Positions 27,111-34,986 of a DNA stretch of 64,000 bases are shown one piece after another. Origin of the DNA: Paracoccus aminophilus JCM 7686 (GTDB taxonomy: Bacteria; Pseudomonadota; Alphaproteobacteria; Rhodobacterales; Rhodobacteraceae); NCBI RefSeq assembly GCF_000444995.1, contig NC_022049.1, positions 186,001 through 250,000 of the forward strand. The letters are read 5' to 3'. The translations under genes and the position numbers were made by a program. A model generated the notes under the pieces. That model was not told the origin of the DNA and ran no database searches. It was given only the letters and a program-made list of their open reading frames with translations. Position 1 is the stretch's first letter; each line of letters starts with the position of its first letter.

Positions 27111-28502
27111 ATGGATGCCATGTCAGATTTCGATCTCGTCCTTTCCGGAACTGTCGTGCTGCCCGAGCGGCAAATCGAAAACGGCCATGTCTGCGTGCGC
27201 GACGGCAAGGTCGCTTTGGTCGCGCAGGGCTCTGCCCCCGCCGCGCGCGAGCGCCATGACTTGGGCGAGGCGCTGATCCTGCCCGGCGCGATTGACGCGC
27301 AGGTCCATTCGCTGAGCCAGAAGGGCACCGAGGATTTCATCTGGTCGACCCGCGCCGCAGCCGCAGGCGGCGTCACCACCATCGTCGATATGCCCTATGA
27401 CGAGGGCAATCTGGTGTGCTCGGCCGAAGCCGTGCGCCGCAAGGCCGATCACGCCGGCGCGCAGGCCCGCGTCGATTTCGCGCTTTACGGCACGATCGAC
27501 CCCGAGGAAGGCCCGACCCGCATCGCCGAACAGGCGCAAGCCGGGGTCGCGGGCTTCAAATTCTCGACCTTCGGCACCGATCCCAAACGCTTCCCGCGCA
27601 TCCCCGCGCCGCTGATGGCCGCGTGCTTTGCCGAAGTCGCCAAGACCGGGCTGGCCGCTGGCGTGCATAATGAAAACGACGAATATGTGCGTTGGGCGAT
27701 GGATCAGGTGAAGGCCTCGGGCGTCACCGATTACCGCGCGCATGGCATGTCGCGCCCGCCGCTGACCGAGCTGCTCGCGATGGCCGAGATCTATGAGATC
27801 GGCGCCCATACCGGCTGCCCGGCCCATGTCGTTCACTGCTCGCTGCCACGCGGCTATGAGATCGCGGCGAGCTACCGCGCGCAGGGCTATCAGGCGACGG
27901 TCGAATGTCTGATCCATTATCTGATGCTCGACGAGGAGGTGGACGCCAAGCGCCTTGGCGGGCGCTCGAAATGCAACCCGCCCTTGCGCCCGCGCGCCGA
28001 GGTCGAGGGGCTCTGGCGTCAGATCACCGAGGGCAATGTCACGCTTCTCTCGACCGATCACGTCAGCTGGTCTCTGGACCGCAAGACCGATCCCGACATG
28101 CTGAAAAACGCCTCGGGCCTGCCGGGGCTGGAAACCATGATCCCGCTTTTCGTCAAAGGCGCGCTTGAACGCGGCGTGCCGCTGACCTGGGCCGCGCGTC
28201 TGATGGCTGCCAATCCCGCGCGCCATTTCCGCATTGACCACGTCAAGGGCGCGCTGACCGTCGGGCGCGACGCCGATATCGTCGTGCTGACGCCCGAGCC
28301 CTTCACCGTCGATACCGCCAAGACCGGCAACAGCGTCTCGGGCTGGTCGCCTTTCGACGGGATGGAGCTGCCCTGGCGCGTCGCCGCGACCTATTCGCGC
28401 GGCGATCTGGTCTTTGACGGCAGCCGCGTCGTCGCCGAGCCCGGTCGCGGCCAATGGATCCGCCCCGACCGCGCCATCCCCTTCGACGCAGGCCGCCCGT
28501 GA
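27111..28502 (+). CDS. Hydantoinase/dihydropyrimidinase-type cyclic amidohydrolase
   Basis: 463 residues, allantoinase-hydantoinase-dihydroorotase family. Metal-site elements: IDAQVHS (Gln64 where the first His of H-x-H is usual, His66 kept), carbamylatable Lys in GFKFSTFG, His in VHNEND, His in HVVHCS, Asp in LLSTDHVSW. Predicted ring opening of a cyclic ureide to an N-carbamoyl amino acid, which the next gene would hydrolyse. In the proposed ergothioneine route the substrate would be hydantoin-5-propionate. The start is set by GGAGG at 27095-27099. Stop overlaps the following GTG. Confidence 0.9.
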   Translation: MDAMSDFDLVLSGTVVLPERQIENGHVCVRDGKVALVAQGSAPAARERHDLGEALILPGAIDAQVHSLSQKGTEDFIWSTRAAAAGGVTTIVDMPYDEGNLVCSAEAVRRKADHAGAQARVDFALYGTIDPEEGPTRIAEQAQAGVAGFKFSTFGTDPKRFPRIPAPLMAACFAEVAKTGLAAGVHNENDEYVRWAMDQVKASGVTDYRAHGMSRPPLTELLAMAEIYEIGAHTGCPAHVVHCSLPRGYEIAASYRAQGYQATVECLIHYLMLDEEVDAKRLGGRSKCNPPLRPRAEVEGLWRQITEGNVTLLSTDHVSWSLDRKTDPDMLKNASGLPGLETMIPLFVKGALERGVPLTWAARLMAANPARHFRIDHVKGALTVGRDADIVVLTPEPFTVDTAKTGNSVSGWSPFDGMELPWRVAATYSRGDLVFDGSRVVAEPGRGQWIRPDRAIPFDAGRP

Positions 28503-29755
28503 GCGCGCCGGTGAGTGGCGCGGCGCTCAGCAATCTGCGCATCGACACCGCCCGCCTTGGCGCAGATCTCGCGGCTTTGGCCGAGATCACCGAGCCGGGC
28601 CGTCCGTGGACGCGCCGCGCCTTCACGCCGAAATTCCTCGAAGGCCGCGCTTGGCTTGAGGGCCGGATGCAGGCGGCGGGGTTGACCACGCGCATTGATG
28701 CGGCGGGCAATCTCATCGGGCGGCTGGCGGGCAAGACCTCGGGCGCGGGCGTCTTGATGGTCGGCTCGCATTCCGACACCGTGCCCGATGGCGGCCGCTT
28801 TGACGGGATCGCGGGGGTTCTCGCCGGTCTCGAGATCGCGCGTGCGGTGCAGGATCAGGGCATTACCTTCGCGCATGACCTTGAAATCGTGGATTTTCTG
28901 GCCGAAGAGGTCTCGATCTTCGGCGTGTCTTGCGTCGGCAGCCGCGGGCTCTCGGGGCAGCTTCCCGAGGATTGGCTGAGCCGTATCGCGGACGGTCGCG
29001 ATCTGAAAGCCGCGATTGCCGAGGCGGGCGGCGCGATTGAAGAGGCCACGCCCCGCGCCGATGTGAAGGGCTTTCTCGAGCTGCATATCGAGCAAGGTCC
29101 GGTCCTTGAGGCCGAGGGCCTGCCGATTGGCGTTGTCACCGCGATTGCCGGGATCACCCGCGTTCTGGTGACCGTCGCGGGCCGCCCCGATCATGCGGGC
29201 ACGACGCCGATGAACGCGCGCCAAGATGCGCTGATCCCCGCCGCCGAGCTGGTGCTGGCGATCCGCGCCAAGGCCGATGCCTTGGCCGCAGGTCCGGGCC
29301 ATTTCACCGCCACGGTGGGCGAGTTCCGCATGGAGCCCAATGCCGCCAATGTCGTCCCCGCGCGGGTCGAGATGCTGATTGACGCGCGGGCATCCGAGCG
29401 CGCCGATATGGAGGCGTTTCTGGACTGGCTCGGCACCGAGGGCGCGCGCCACGGCGCCGAGGTCAAGGTGCTTTCCGACAATCCCCCGAAACCCAGCCAT
29501 CCGGCGGTCTGCGATCTGCTGGAAGCGGCGGCGGAAAAGCTTGGGGCTGGACATCGCCGCATGGTATCCGGGGCAGGGCATGACGCCGCCTGGATGGGGC
29601 GGATCGCGCCGACCGCGATGGTCTTTGTGCCCTGCGCGGGCGGGCGCAGCCATTGCCCCGAGGAATGGGCCGAGACCGGGGATATCGCCCTTGGCGCGGC
29701 TGTGATGCTGGAAACGCTGATCGAAATGGACCGTCTGGTCCCGGTAATCGCTTAA
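28499..29755 (+). CDS. N-carbamoyl amino acid amidohydrolase (Zn-dependent M20/hydantoinase-carbamoylase family)
   Basis: 418 residues from a GTG that overlaps the previous stop (GTGA). Dinuclear metal ligands are visible: VGSHSDTVPDGGRFDG (His, Asp), FLAEEVSIFG (Glu pair), ELHIEQGPVLE (His) and SHCPEEW (C-terminal His). GAGHDAAWM is the usual substrate-side motif. Predicted to split N-carbamoyl amino acid into amino acid, CO2 and ammonia. Next to the hydantoinase it completes a hydantoin-to-amino-acid pair; N-carbamoyl-glutamate is the expected substrate if the ergothioneine model is right. Confidence 0.92.
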   Translation: MSAPVSGAALSNLRIDTARLGADLAALAEITEPGRPWTRRAFTPKFLEGRAWLEGRMQAAGLTTRIDAAGNLIGRLAGKTSGAGVLMVGSHSDTVPDGGRFDGIAGVLAGLEIARAVQDQGITFAHDLEIVDFLAEEVSIFGVSCVGSRGLSGQLPEDWLSRIADGRDLKAAIAEAGGAIEEATPRADVKGFLELHIEQGPVLEAEGLPIGVVTAIAGITRVLVTVAGRPDHAGTTPMNARQDALIPAAELVLAIRAKADALAAGPGHFTATVGEFRMEPNAANVVPARVEMLIDARASERADMEAFLDWLGTEGARHGAEVKVLSDNPPKPSHPAVCDLLEAAAEKLGAGHRRMVSGAGHDAAWMGRIAPTAMVFVPCAGGRSHCPEEWAETGDIALGAAVMLETLIEMDRLVPVIA

Positions 29756-29767
29756 AGGAGTTTGGCC

Positions 29768-30856
29768 ATGGGACGTATTCTGGTCGAAAAAGATGTCGAG
29801 GCTGCGGTCAAGGGCGGCTCGATCTATGCGGCGGGCGGCGGTGGCTGGTCGGATCATGGCCGGATGCTGGGCCTTGCGGCGGTGAATGCCGGTCAGCCCG
29901 AGCTGGTTTCCATCGACGAGCTGGACGAGCAGGACTGGGTCGCGACGGCGGCGGCGATTGGCGCGCCTGCCTCGACCACGCCTTGGGAGATGCGCGGCGT
30001 CGATTACATCAAGGCGGTGCAGATGCTGCAGGACGCTTTGGGCGAGCGCGTCGCGGGCCTGATCATCGGGCAGAACGGTAAAAGCTCGACCCTGAACGCC
30101 TGGCTGCCCTCGGCAATCCTTGGCACGAAAGTCGTCGATGCGGTCGGCGATATTCGCGCCCATCCGACCGGAGACATGGGCTCGATCGGGATGGCCGGTT
30201 CGCCCGAGCAGATGATCCAGACCGCCGTCGGCGGCAACCGCGCCGAGAACCGCTATATCGAGCTGGTGGTGCGCGGCGCGACCGCGAAGATCTCGCCGAT
30301 CCTGCGCACGGCCTCCGATATGTCGGGCGGCTTTATCGCCTCCTGCCGCAATCCGCTGCGCGCCTCTTATGTGCGCCAGAATGCGGCGCTTGGCGGGATT
30401 TCGATGGCGCTGGCTTTGGGCGAGGCGATCATTCAGGCCGAAAAATCCGGCGGTCACGCGGTCATTGACGCGATCTGCAAGACCACCGGCGGCCATATTC
30501 TGGCCGAGGGCGTCATCACCCGCAAAGCCGTCGTCTATACGCCCGAGGCGTTCGACGTGGGCACCGTCACCATCGGTTCGGGCGACAGCGCGAAAGTGCT
30601 GCATGTGATGAACGAATATATGGCCGTCGACAGCGCCGAGGGCACGCGCCTTGCGACCTTCCCCTCGGTGATCACCACGCTCTCGCCCGAGGGCGAGGCG
30701 CTGAGCGTCGGCCAGCTGCAAGAAGGCATGAAGATCTTCGTGCTGCATGTCCCGAAAGAGATCATCCCGCTCTCGGCCTCGGTGCGCGACGCCTCGGTCT
30801 ATCCGCCGGTCGAAAAGGCCATGGGGATCGAGATCGCCCGTTACGCGCTCGACTGA
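29768..30856 (+). CDS. DUF917 family protein
   Basis: 362 residues; AAGGAG six bases before the ATG sets the start. The length and the GGGGWSDHGR N-terminal region, AVGDIRAHPTGDMGSIG centre and PLSASVRDASVYPPVEKAMG C-terminal signature agree with DUF917, a family repeatedly found beside hydantoinases and related amidohydrolases but without a settled activity known to me. It lies between the carbamoylase and the urocanase homologue in one operon. In the proposed pathway the unassigned step is removal of sulfur from the thiohydantoin-propionate, so this protein is a candidate; that assignment is inference. Confidence 0.85.
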   Translation: MGRILVEKDVEAAVKGGSIYAAGGGGWSDHGRMLGLAAVNAGQPELVSIDELDEQDWVATAAAIGAPASTTPWEMRGVDYIKAVQMLQDALGERVAGLIIGQNGKSSTLNAWLPSAILGTKVVDAVGDIRAHPTGDMGSIGMAGSPEQMIQTAVGGNRAENRYIELVVRGATAKISPILRTASDMSGGFIASCRNPLRASYVRQNAALGGISMALALGEAIIQAEKSGGHAVIDAICKTTGGHILAEGVITRKAVVYTPEAFDVGTVTIGSGDSAKVLHVMNEYMAVDSAEGTRLATFPSVITTLSPEGEALSVGQLQEGMKIFVLHVPKEIIPLSASVRDASVYPPVEKAMGIEIARYALD

Positions 30857-30913
30857 GCCACCCTTCCGGGCGGTCGCATCAGGCCGCCCCCCGTTTTCGT
30901 GAAAGGAACCGCC

Positions 30914-32572
30914 ATGCCGCGTCCCAATCCGCGCCACCCGAATTTCCCGATCCCCTCGGGCCCCGAACTCCGCGCCAAAGGCTGGCGGCAAGAGGCGCTG
31001 CTGCGCCTCTTGGAAAACGTCCTCGCCGTGGGCGAAGACCCCGAAAATCTCGTGGTCTATGCCGCCCTTGGCCGCGCCGCCCGCAACTGGGAGGCCCATG
31101 CCGGGATCGTCAAGGCGCTAACCGAAATGGGCGAGGATCAGACGCTGCTTGTCCAGTCGGGCAAGCCGGTCGGTCTTTTGAAAACCCATGCCAAAGCGCC
31201 TTTGGTCATCATGGCCAATTGCAACTTGGTCGGCCAATGGGCCAAGGCCGAATATTTCTATGACCTGCAAAAGAAGGGCCTGATCTGCTGGGGCGGGCTG
31301 ACGGCGGGCTGCTGGCAATATATCGGCAGCCAAGGCGTCATTCAGGGCACCTATGAGATCTTCATGCGCATCGCCGAAAAGCGCTTCAATGGCTCGCTCG
31401 CCGGGCGCTTCATCCTGACCGCAGGCATGGGCGGCATGGGCGGCGCGCAGCCTTTGGCCGGGCGCATGGGCGGGGCGGCGACCTTGGTTGTCGATATCGA
31501 CCCCGAGCGCGCCAAGATGCGCAAGGAGATCGGCTATCTCGAGACCATCGCCAGCGATCTCGACGAGGCTTTGGCGCTGATCGCCAAGGCGGTCGAGGAA
31601 AAGCGCGCGACCTCGGTCGGGCTGGTTGCCAATGCGGCGGACGTTTACCCCGAGATCCTGCGTCGCGGCGTGATCCCCGATATCGTGACCGACCAGACCT
31701 CGGCCCATGATCTGGTTTACGGCTATGTCCCGCGCGGCCTTAGCCTCGAGGAAGTGCGCCGGATGCGCGAAGAGGATCCGACCGCGCTGATGGCGCTGTC
31801 GCGCGCCTCGATCGTGCCGCATGTCGAGGCGATGCTCGGCTTTCAGAAGGCCGGGGCAGAGGTCTTCGACAACGGCAACCTCATCCGTACGCAGGCCAAA
31901 GAGGGCGGCGTCACGAACGCCTTCGACATCCCGATCTTCACCGAGGCCTATCTGCGCCCGCTCTTCTGCCGTGCGATCGGCCCCTTCCGCTGGATGGCGC
32001 TGTCGGGCGAGGAAAGCGACATTGCCCGCATCGACGACCTGCTGCTCGAAATGTTCGCCGACAACAAGATCGTCACGAACTGGATCAGCCTTGCCCGCCA
32101 GAACGTGCCGTTTGAGGGCCTGCCCTCGCGCATTGCTTGGCTGGGTCATGGCGAGCGCACGCGGCTTGCGCTTCGCGTCAACGAGCTCGTGGCCAGCGGC
32201 GAGCTGAAAGGCCCGGTCGCCTTCTCGCGCGATCACCTCGACGCGGGCGGCATGGCGCATCCGAATATCATGACCGAGAATATGAAGGACGGCTCGGATG
32301 CGATTGCGGACTGGCCGCTTCTCGATGCGATGCTGATGTGCTCGTCGATGGCCGATCTCGTGACGATCCATTCGGGCGGCGGCGGCTATGCCGGCTATAT
32401 GACGAGCTGCGGCGTGACCATCGTCGCCGATGGCACCGAAGAGGCCGCGGCGCGCATTGACCACGCGATCACCAATGACACCTCGATCGGCGTGATCCGC
32501 TATGCCGATGCGGGCTATGAGGAGGCGCTGGACGAGGCAGAGAAGGCCAAGATCGGCCATATCAAGCTGTAA
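30914..32572 (+). CDS. Diverged urocanase-family hydratase; candidate thiourocanate hydratase
   Basis: 552 residues, full HutU length, with AAGGAA before the ATG. NAD-binding core is conserved: TAGCWQYIGSQG, GTYEIF, LTAGMGGMGGAQP, DQTSAHD. Tyr in VVYAALGRAARNWE and His in KTHAKAP match known urocanase active-site residues. However, the active-site cysteine of urocanases, in SRICW.GYGER, is Ala408 here (SRIAWLGHGER), and the HHGGGVG motif is HSGGGGY. WGG replaces the usual YGQ before LTAG. No hutH with MIO, hutI or hutG is nearby. These changes and the hydantoinase context suggest a modified urocanate such as thiourocanate as substrate. Confidence 0.85.
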   Translation: MPRPNPRHPNFPIPSGPELRAKGWRQEALLRLLENVLAVGEDPENLVVYAALGRAARNWEAHAGIVKALTEMGEDQTLLVQSGKPVGLLKTHAKAPLVIMANCNLVGQWAKAEYFYDLQKKGLICWGGLTAGCWQYIGSQGVIQGTYEIFMRIAEKRFNGSLAGRFILTAGMGGMGGAQPLAGRMGGAATLVVDIDPERAKMRKEIGYLETIASDLDEALALIAKAVEEKRATSVGLVANAADVYPEILRRGVIPDIVTDQTSAHDLVYGYVPRGLSLEEVRRMREEDPTALMALSRASIVPHVEAMLGFQKAGAEVFDNGNLIRTQAKEGGVTNAFDIPIFTEAYLRPLFCRAIGPFRWMALSGEESDIARIDDLLLEMFADNKIVTNWISLARQNVPFEGLPSRIAWLGHGERTRLALRVNELVASGELKGPVAFSRDHLDAGGMAHPNIMTENMKDGSDAIADWPLLDAMLMCSSMADLVTIHSGGGGYAGYMTSCGVTIVADGTEEAAARIDHAITNDTSIGVIRYADAGYEEALDEAEKAKIGHIKL

Positions 32573-32604
32573 GCGGCCCGCGCCTCAGCCGATCCGCAAG
32601 ACCG

Positions 32605-32633
32605 AAAGACCGCGCCCTCAGGCGCGGTCTTTT
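32605..32633. terminator. Bidirectional terminator between urocanase and gntR genes
   Basis: Perfect 12-bp stem AAAGACCGCGCC/GGCGCGGTCTTT with loop CTCA, A-run on one side and TTTT on the other. It ends the hydantoinase-urocanase operon 33 bp after its stop. The convergent gntR stop codon lies within the loop and stem, so it also terminates that gene. Confidence 0.93.
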
Positions 32634-33283
32634 CCGGTGATGCGATGGGCATCGGGCACGGTATGGCGGCGCGCGATCTCATGGGCGCGCCCGGCATCGC
32701 CCGCGCAGATCGCGGCGAGCAAGGGCTCGTGCAGGTCGATGATTGCCTGCGGCTCGTCATAGAAATCATCGGCCATGCGCAGGAACAACAGCGCCGGACC
32801 CTCGAGCCTGCGATAAAGATCCTGCAAGCGCCGACTGCCCGACAAAGCAATGACCGTGCGGTGAAAAAGCAGGTCGAGCTCCAGAAGCTTGCGGCGCTGA
32901 CGCGCGGCTGCCGCCTGCCGCATCTGTTCCATCACCCCTGAAAGCCGCGCCTTGCCCGCCTCGTCAATGCGCTGCGCCGCAAGCTCTGCGCCAAGCGATT
33001 CCAGCGTGTCGCGCAGGATGGAAATATCGCTGATGTCTTCCTCGGTGACCGAGATCACGAAATTCCCGCGCCGGGGCCGGTGCTCGACCAGACCATCGGC
33101 CTGCAGATATTTCAGCGCGCCGCGGATCGTGCCCTGAGACACGCCAAAGCGCTCGGCCAGCTCCATTTCCACCAAACGCTCGCCCGGTTTGAACACCCCG
33201 GTCAGGATCGCATCCTGCAAGGTGGCGGCGGCCTCTGCTTCGAGGCTGGGGCGGGTGAGACTGAAGCCCTCATCTGACAGCAT
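32618..33283 (-). CDS. GntR-family (FCD) transcriptional regulator
   Basis: 221 residues from the second of two close ATGs, because AAGGA is then 6 bp upstream, whereas it abuts the first. N-terminal winged helix: GVFKPGERLVEMELAERFGVSQGTIRGALKYLQADGLVEHRPRRG in consecutive conserved stretches. C-terminal all-helical FCD domain with metal/ligand residues such as D...H in DLLFHRTVI and LHEPLLAAI. Likely a ligand-responsive repressor of either the hydantoinase operon or, more probably by its upstream position, the divergent aminotransferase-TRAP genes. Its 3' end lies inside a terminator. Confidence 0.92.
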   Translation of the reverse strand: MLSDEGFSLTRPSLEAEAAATLQDAILTGVFKPGERLVEMELAERFGVSQGTIRGALKYLQADGLVEHRPRRGNFVISVTEEDISDISILRDTLESLGAELAAQRIDEAGKARLSGVMEQMRQAAAARQRRKLLELDLLFHRTVIALSGSRRLQDLYRRLEGPALLFLRMADDFYDEPQAIIDLHEPLLAAICAGDAGRAHEIARRHTVPDAHRITGKDRA

Positions 33284-33294
33284 CGGCATTCCTT

Positions 33295-33354
33295 GTTCTA
33301 ATCTGGCCTTGTTCTGATCCGGCCGTGTTCTGATCCGGCCGTGTTCTGATCCGG
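33295..33354. repeat. 16-bp tandem repeat, four units, upstream of gntR
   Basis: Units GTTCTGATCCGGCCGT at 33311-33326 and 33327-33342 are identical; a partial unit follows (33343-33354) and a degenerate one precedes (33295-33310, with AAT and TGG changes). The array begins 12 bp upstream of the chosen gntR ATG, so it occupies the gntR leader or promoter. Confidence 0.9.
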
Positions 33355-33541
33355 GCTTCTGGTGGCCCAGCCTTCTTGTGGTCCGGCGCCTGATTAGAGC
33401 CAGCCGCCCGGGCTGTCACTTGGCACCGAGATGAATTTTCTTGCGAAGTCGGGGCTCCAAACGAACAGAAAGGACCCGTTGCATTTATTATTGATAATCA
33501 TTAATCGAGAAAAGAACAACTGACGACCCGAGGAGACGGAA
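33355..33541. promoter_or_regulatory. Control region of the aminotransferase-TRAP genes
   Basis: 187 bp. The most distinctive element is the AT-rich TTATTATTGATAATCATTAAT at 33485-33505, with the symmetrical core TGATAATCA. It resembles a GntR operator or a degenerate FNR-type box (TTGAT-N4-ATTAA, one mismatch). No gene is seen. GAGGAGACGGAA directly precedes the aminotransferase ATG. Confidence 0.45.
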
Positions 33542-34888
33542 ATGAGCGGTGTGTTTTCCAGAGATTTCGCGGCCGAGATGCCGCTGGTGGATCATGCCGA
33601 GGGCGTCTGGATCCAGACCGTGGACGGGCAGCGCTATCTCGACGGGATGGGCAGCGCCGGGGTGATCGGGATCGGTCATGGCCGCACCGAGATCTATGAG
33701 GCGCTGGCCGGGCAGGGCACCAAAGTATCCTATGTCTATACCGCCTCTTTCACCCATCCCTGGCAGGAAGAGCTGTCGAAATCCATGCTCTCGGTCGCGC
33801 CCGAGGGCATGTCGGCGGTCTATTTCGTCTCGGGCGGCTCTGAGGCCAATGAAACCGCGCTCAAGCTCGCCCGCCAGTATCACGTCGAGCGCGGCGAGCC
33901 GACGCGCCACAAGATGCTGGCGCGCTGGCAGAGCTATCATGGTGTGACGATTGCGACATTGTCGCTGTCGGGGCGGACCTCGTGGCGCGCGCCCTATGAC
34001 CCCTATATGCTGCCGGTGGTCCATGTCTCGCCGCCCTATAATTACCGCTGCACGATCTGCGGCGGCGAGGGCGATTGCACCGATCATTGCATCGAGGAAC
34101 TCGAGCGCACCATCCTGCTCGAAGGGCCGGAAACCATCTCGTGCTTCTTTGCCGAAACCATCATCGGCACCACCGCCTCGGGCGTGACGCCGGGGCCGGA
34201 CTATTACCGCCGCGTGCGCGAGCTTTGCGACCGCTACGGCATCCTCTTCATCTGCGACGAGGTGCTGATGGGCTATGGCCGGGTCGGGCGGCCCTTTGCC
34301 ATCGAGGATTGGGGCATCACCCCCGATATGATCACCTGCGGCAAGGCGATCGGCTCGGGCTATGCGCCTTTGGGCGCGGTCATCGTCTCGGAAAAGATCG
34401 CGGGCTTTTTCCGCGAGGGCCGGCGCCGCTTCGTCCATGGCTTCACCTATAGCGGCCATGCGATGTCGTGTTTCGTCGGCCAGAAGGTCTTTGAGATCAT
34501 GAAGCGCGAGGATCTCTTCCGCCGCCCCGGCCGCATCGGCGCCTATCTGCACGAGCGTCTGGGCGCGCTGCAACAGCGCCATGAGATGATCGGTGATCTG
34601 CGCGGGCGCGGCCTTTATGCGGGGCTCGAATTCGTCGCCGATCGCCAAAGCCGCGCGCCTTTCGCCCCCGAGCAACAGATCACCACGCGGCTCGTCTCTA
34701 TGATGCGCGAGCGGGGCGTGATCGTCGGTGGCGGCGTGCCGGGCGCCAATTACGGCAAGGGCGGCGATCACATCCAGATCAGCCCGCCCTTCATCATTAC
34801 CGAGGCCGAGATCGACACGCTGACCGGCGCTCTTGACGAGGTTCTGACTGTTCTTGGACAAGAGCCGCGGATGCTGGCCGCCGAATAA
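33542..34888 (+). CDS. Class III PLP-dependent aminotransferase
   Basis: 448 residues. Motifs: FVSGGSEANETALKLARQY (phosphate/aldimine region), ICDEVLMGYGRVG with the PLP-contacting Asp, and Lys268 in TCGKAIGSGYAPLG forming the Schiff base. A cysteine-rich stretch RCTICGGEGDCTDHC lies around residues 170-183; related omega-aminotransferases often carry a YRC-type cysteine segment at this place. Substrates of this class are omega-amino or beta-amino acids. A TRAP transporter follows after 98 bp, so it probably deaminates the compound imported by that system. The exact substrate is not readable. Confidence 0.92.
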   Translation: MSGVFSRDFAAEMPLVDHAEGVWIQTVDGQRYLDGMGSAGVIGIGHGRTEIYEALAGQGTKVSYVYTASFTHPWQEELSKSMLSVAPEGMSAVYFVSGGSEANETALKLARQYHVERGEPTRHKMLARWQSYHGVTIATLSLSGRTSWRAPYDPYMLPVVHVSPPYNYRCTICGGEGDCTDHCIEELERTILLEGPETISCFFAETIIGTTASGVTPGPDYYRRVRELCDRYGILFICDEVLMGYGRVGRPFAIEDWGITPDMITCGKAIGSGYAPLGAVIVSEKIAGFFREGRRRFVHGFTYSGHAMSCFVGQKVFEIMKREDLFRRPGRIGAYLHERLGALQQRHEMIGDLRGRGLYAGLEFVADRQSRAPFAPEQQITTRLVSMMRERGVIVGGGVPGANYGKGGDHIQISPPFIITEAEIDTLTGALDEVLTVLGQEPRMLAAE

Positions 34889-34986
34889 GCGGCCCGCACC
34901 CTGACGCTGACGAAAGACCCTAGAAAGACCCCGAGACCACTCTCGACAAACCACTTAAAAAACACTGACCAACAGGAGATGCAGCA

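Noticed and set aside
28391..31099. 902-residue reverse-strand open frame
   Set aside because: Runs antisense through carbamoylase and DUF917 genes with clear motifs; low-complexity shadow.
30914..32572. Annotation as ordinary urocanate hydratase (hutU)
   Set aside because: Active-site Cys and the HHGGG motif are changed, and the neighbours process hydantoins, not imidazolonepropionate.
33295..33354. CRISPR-like array
   Set aside because: Units are contiguous 16-mers without spacers and there are no cas genes.
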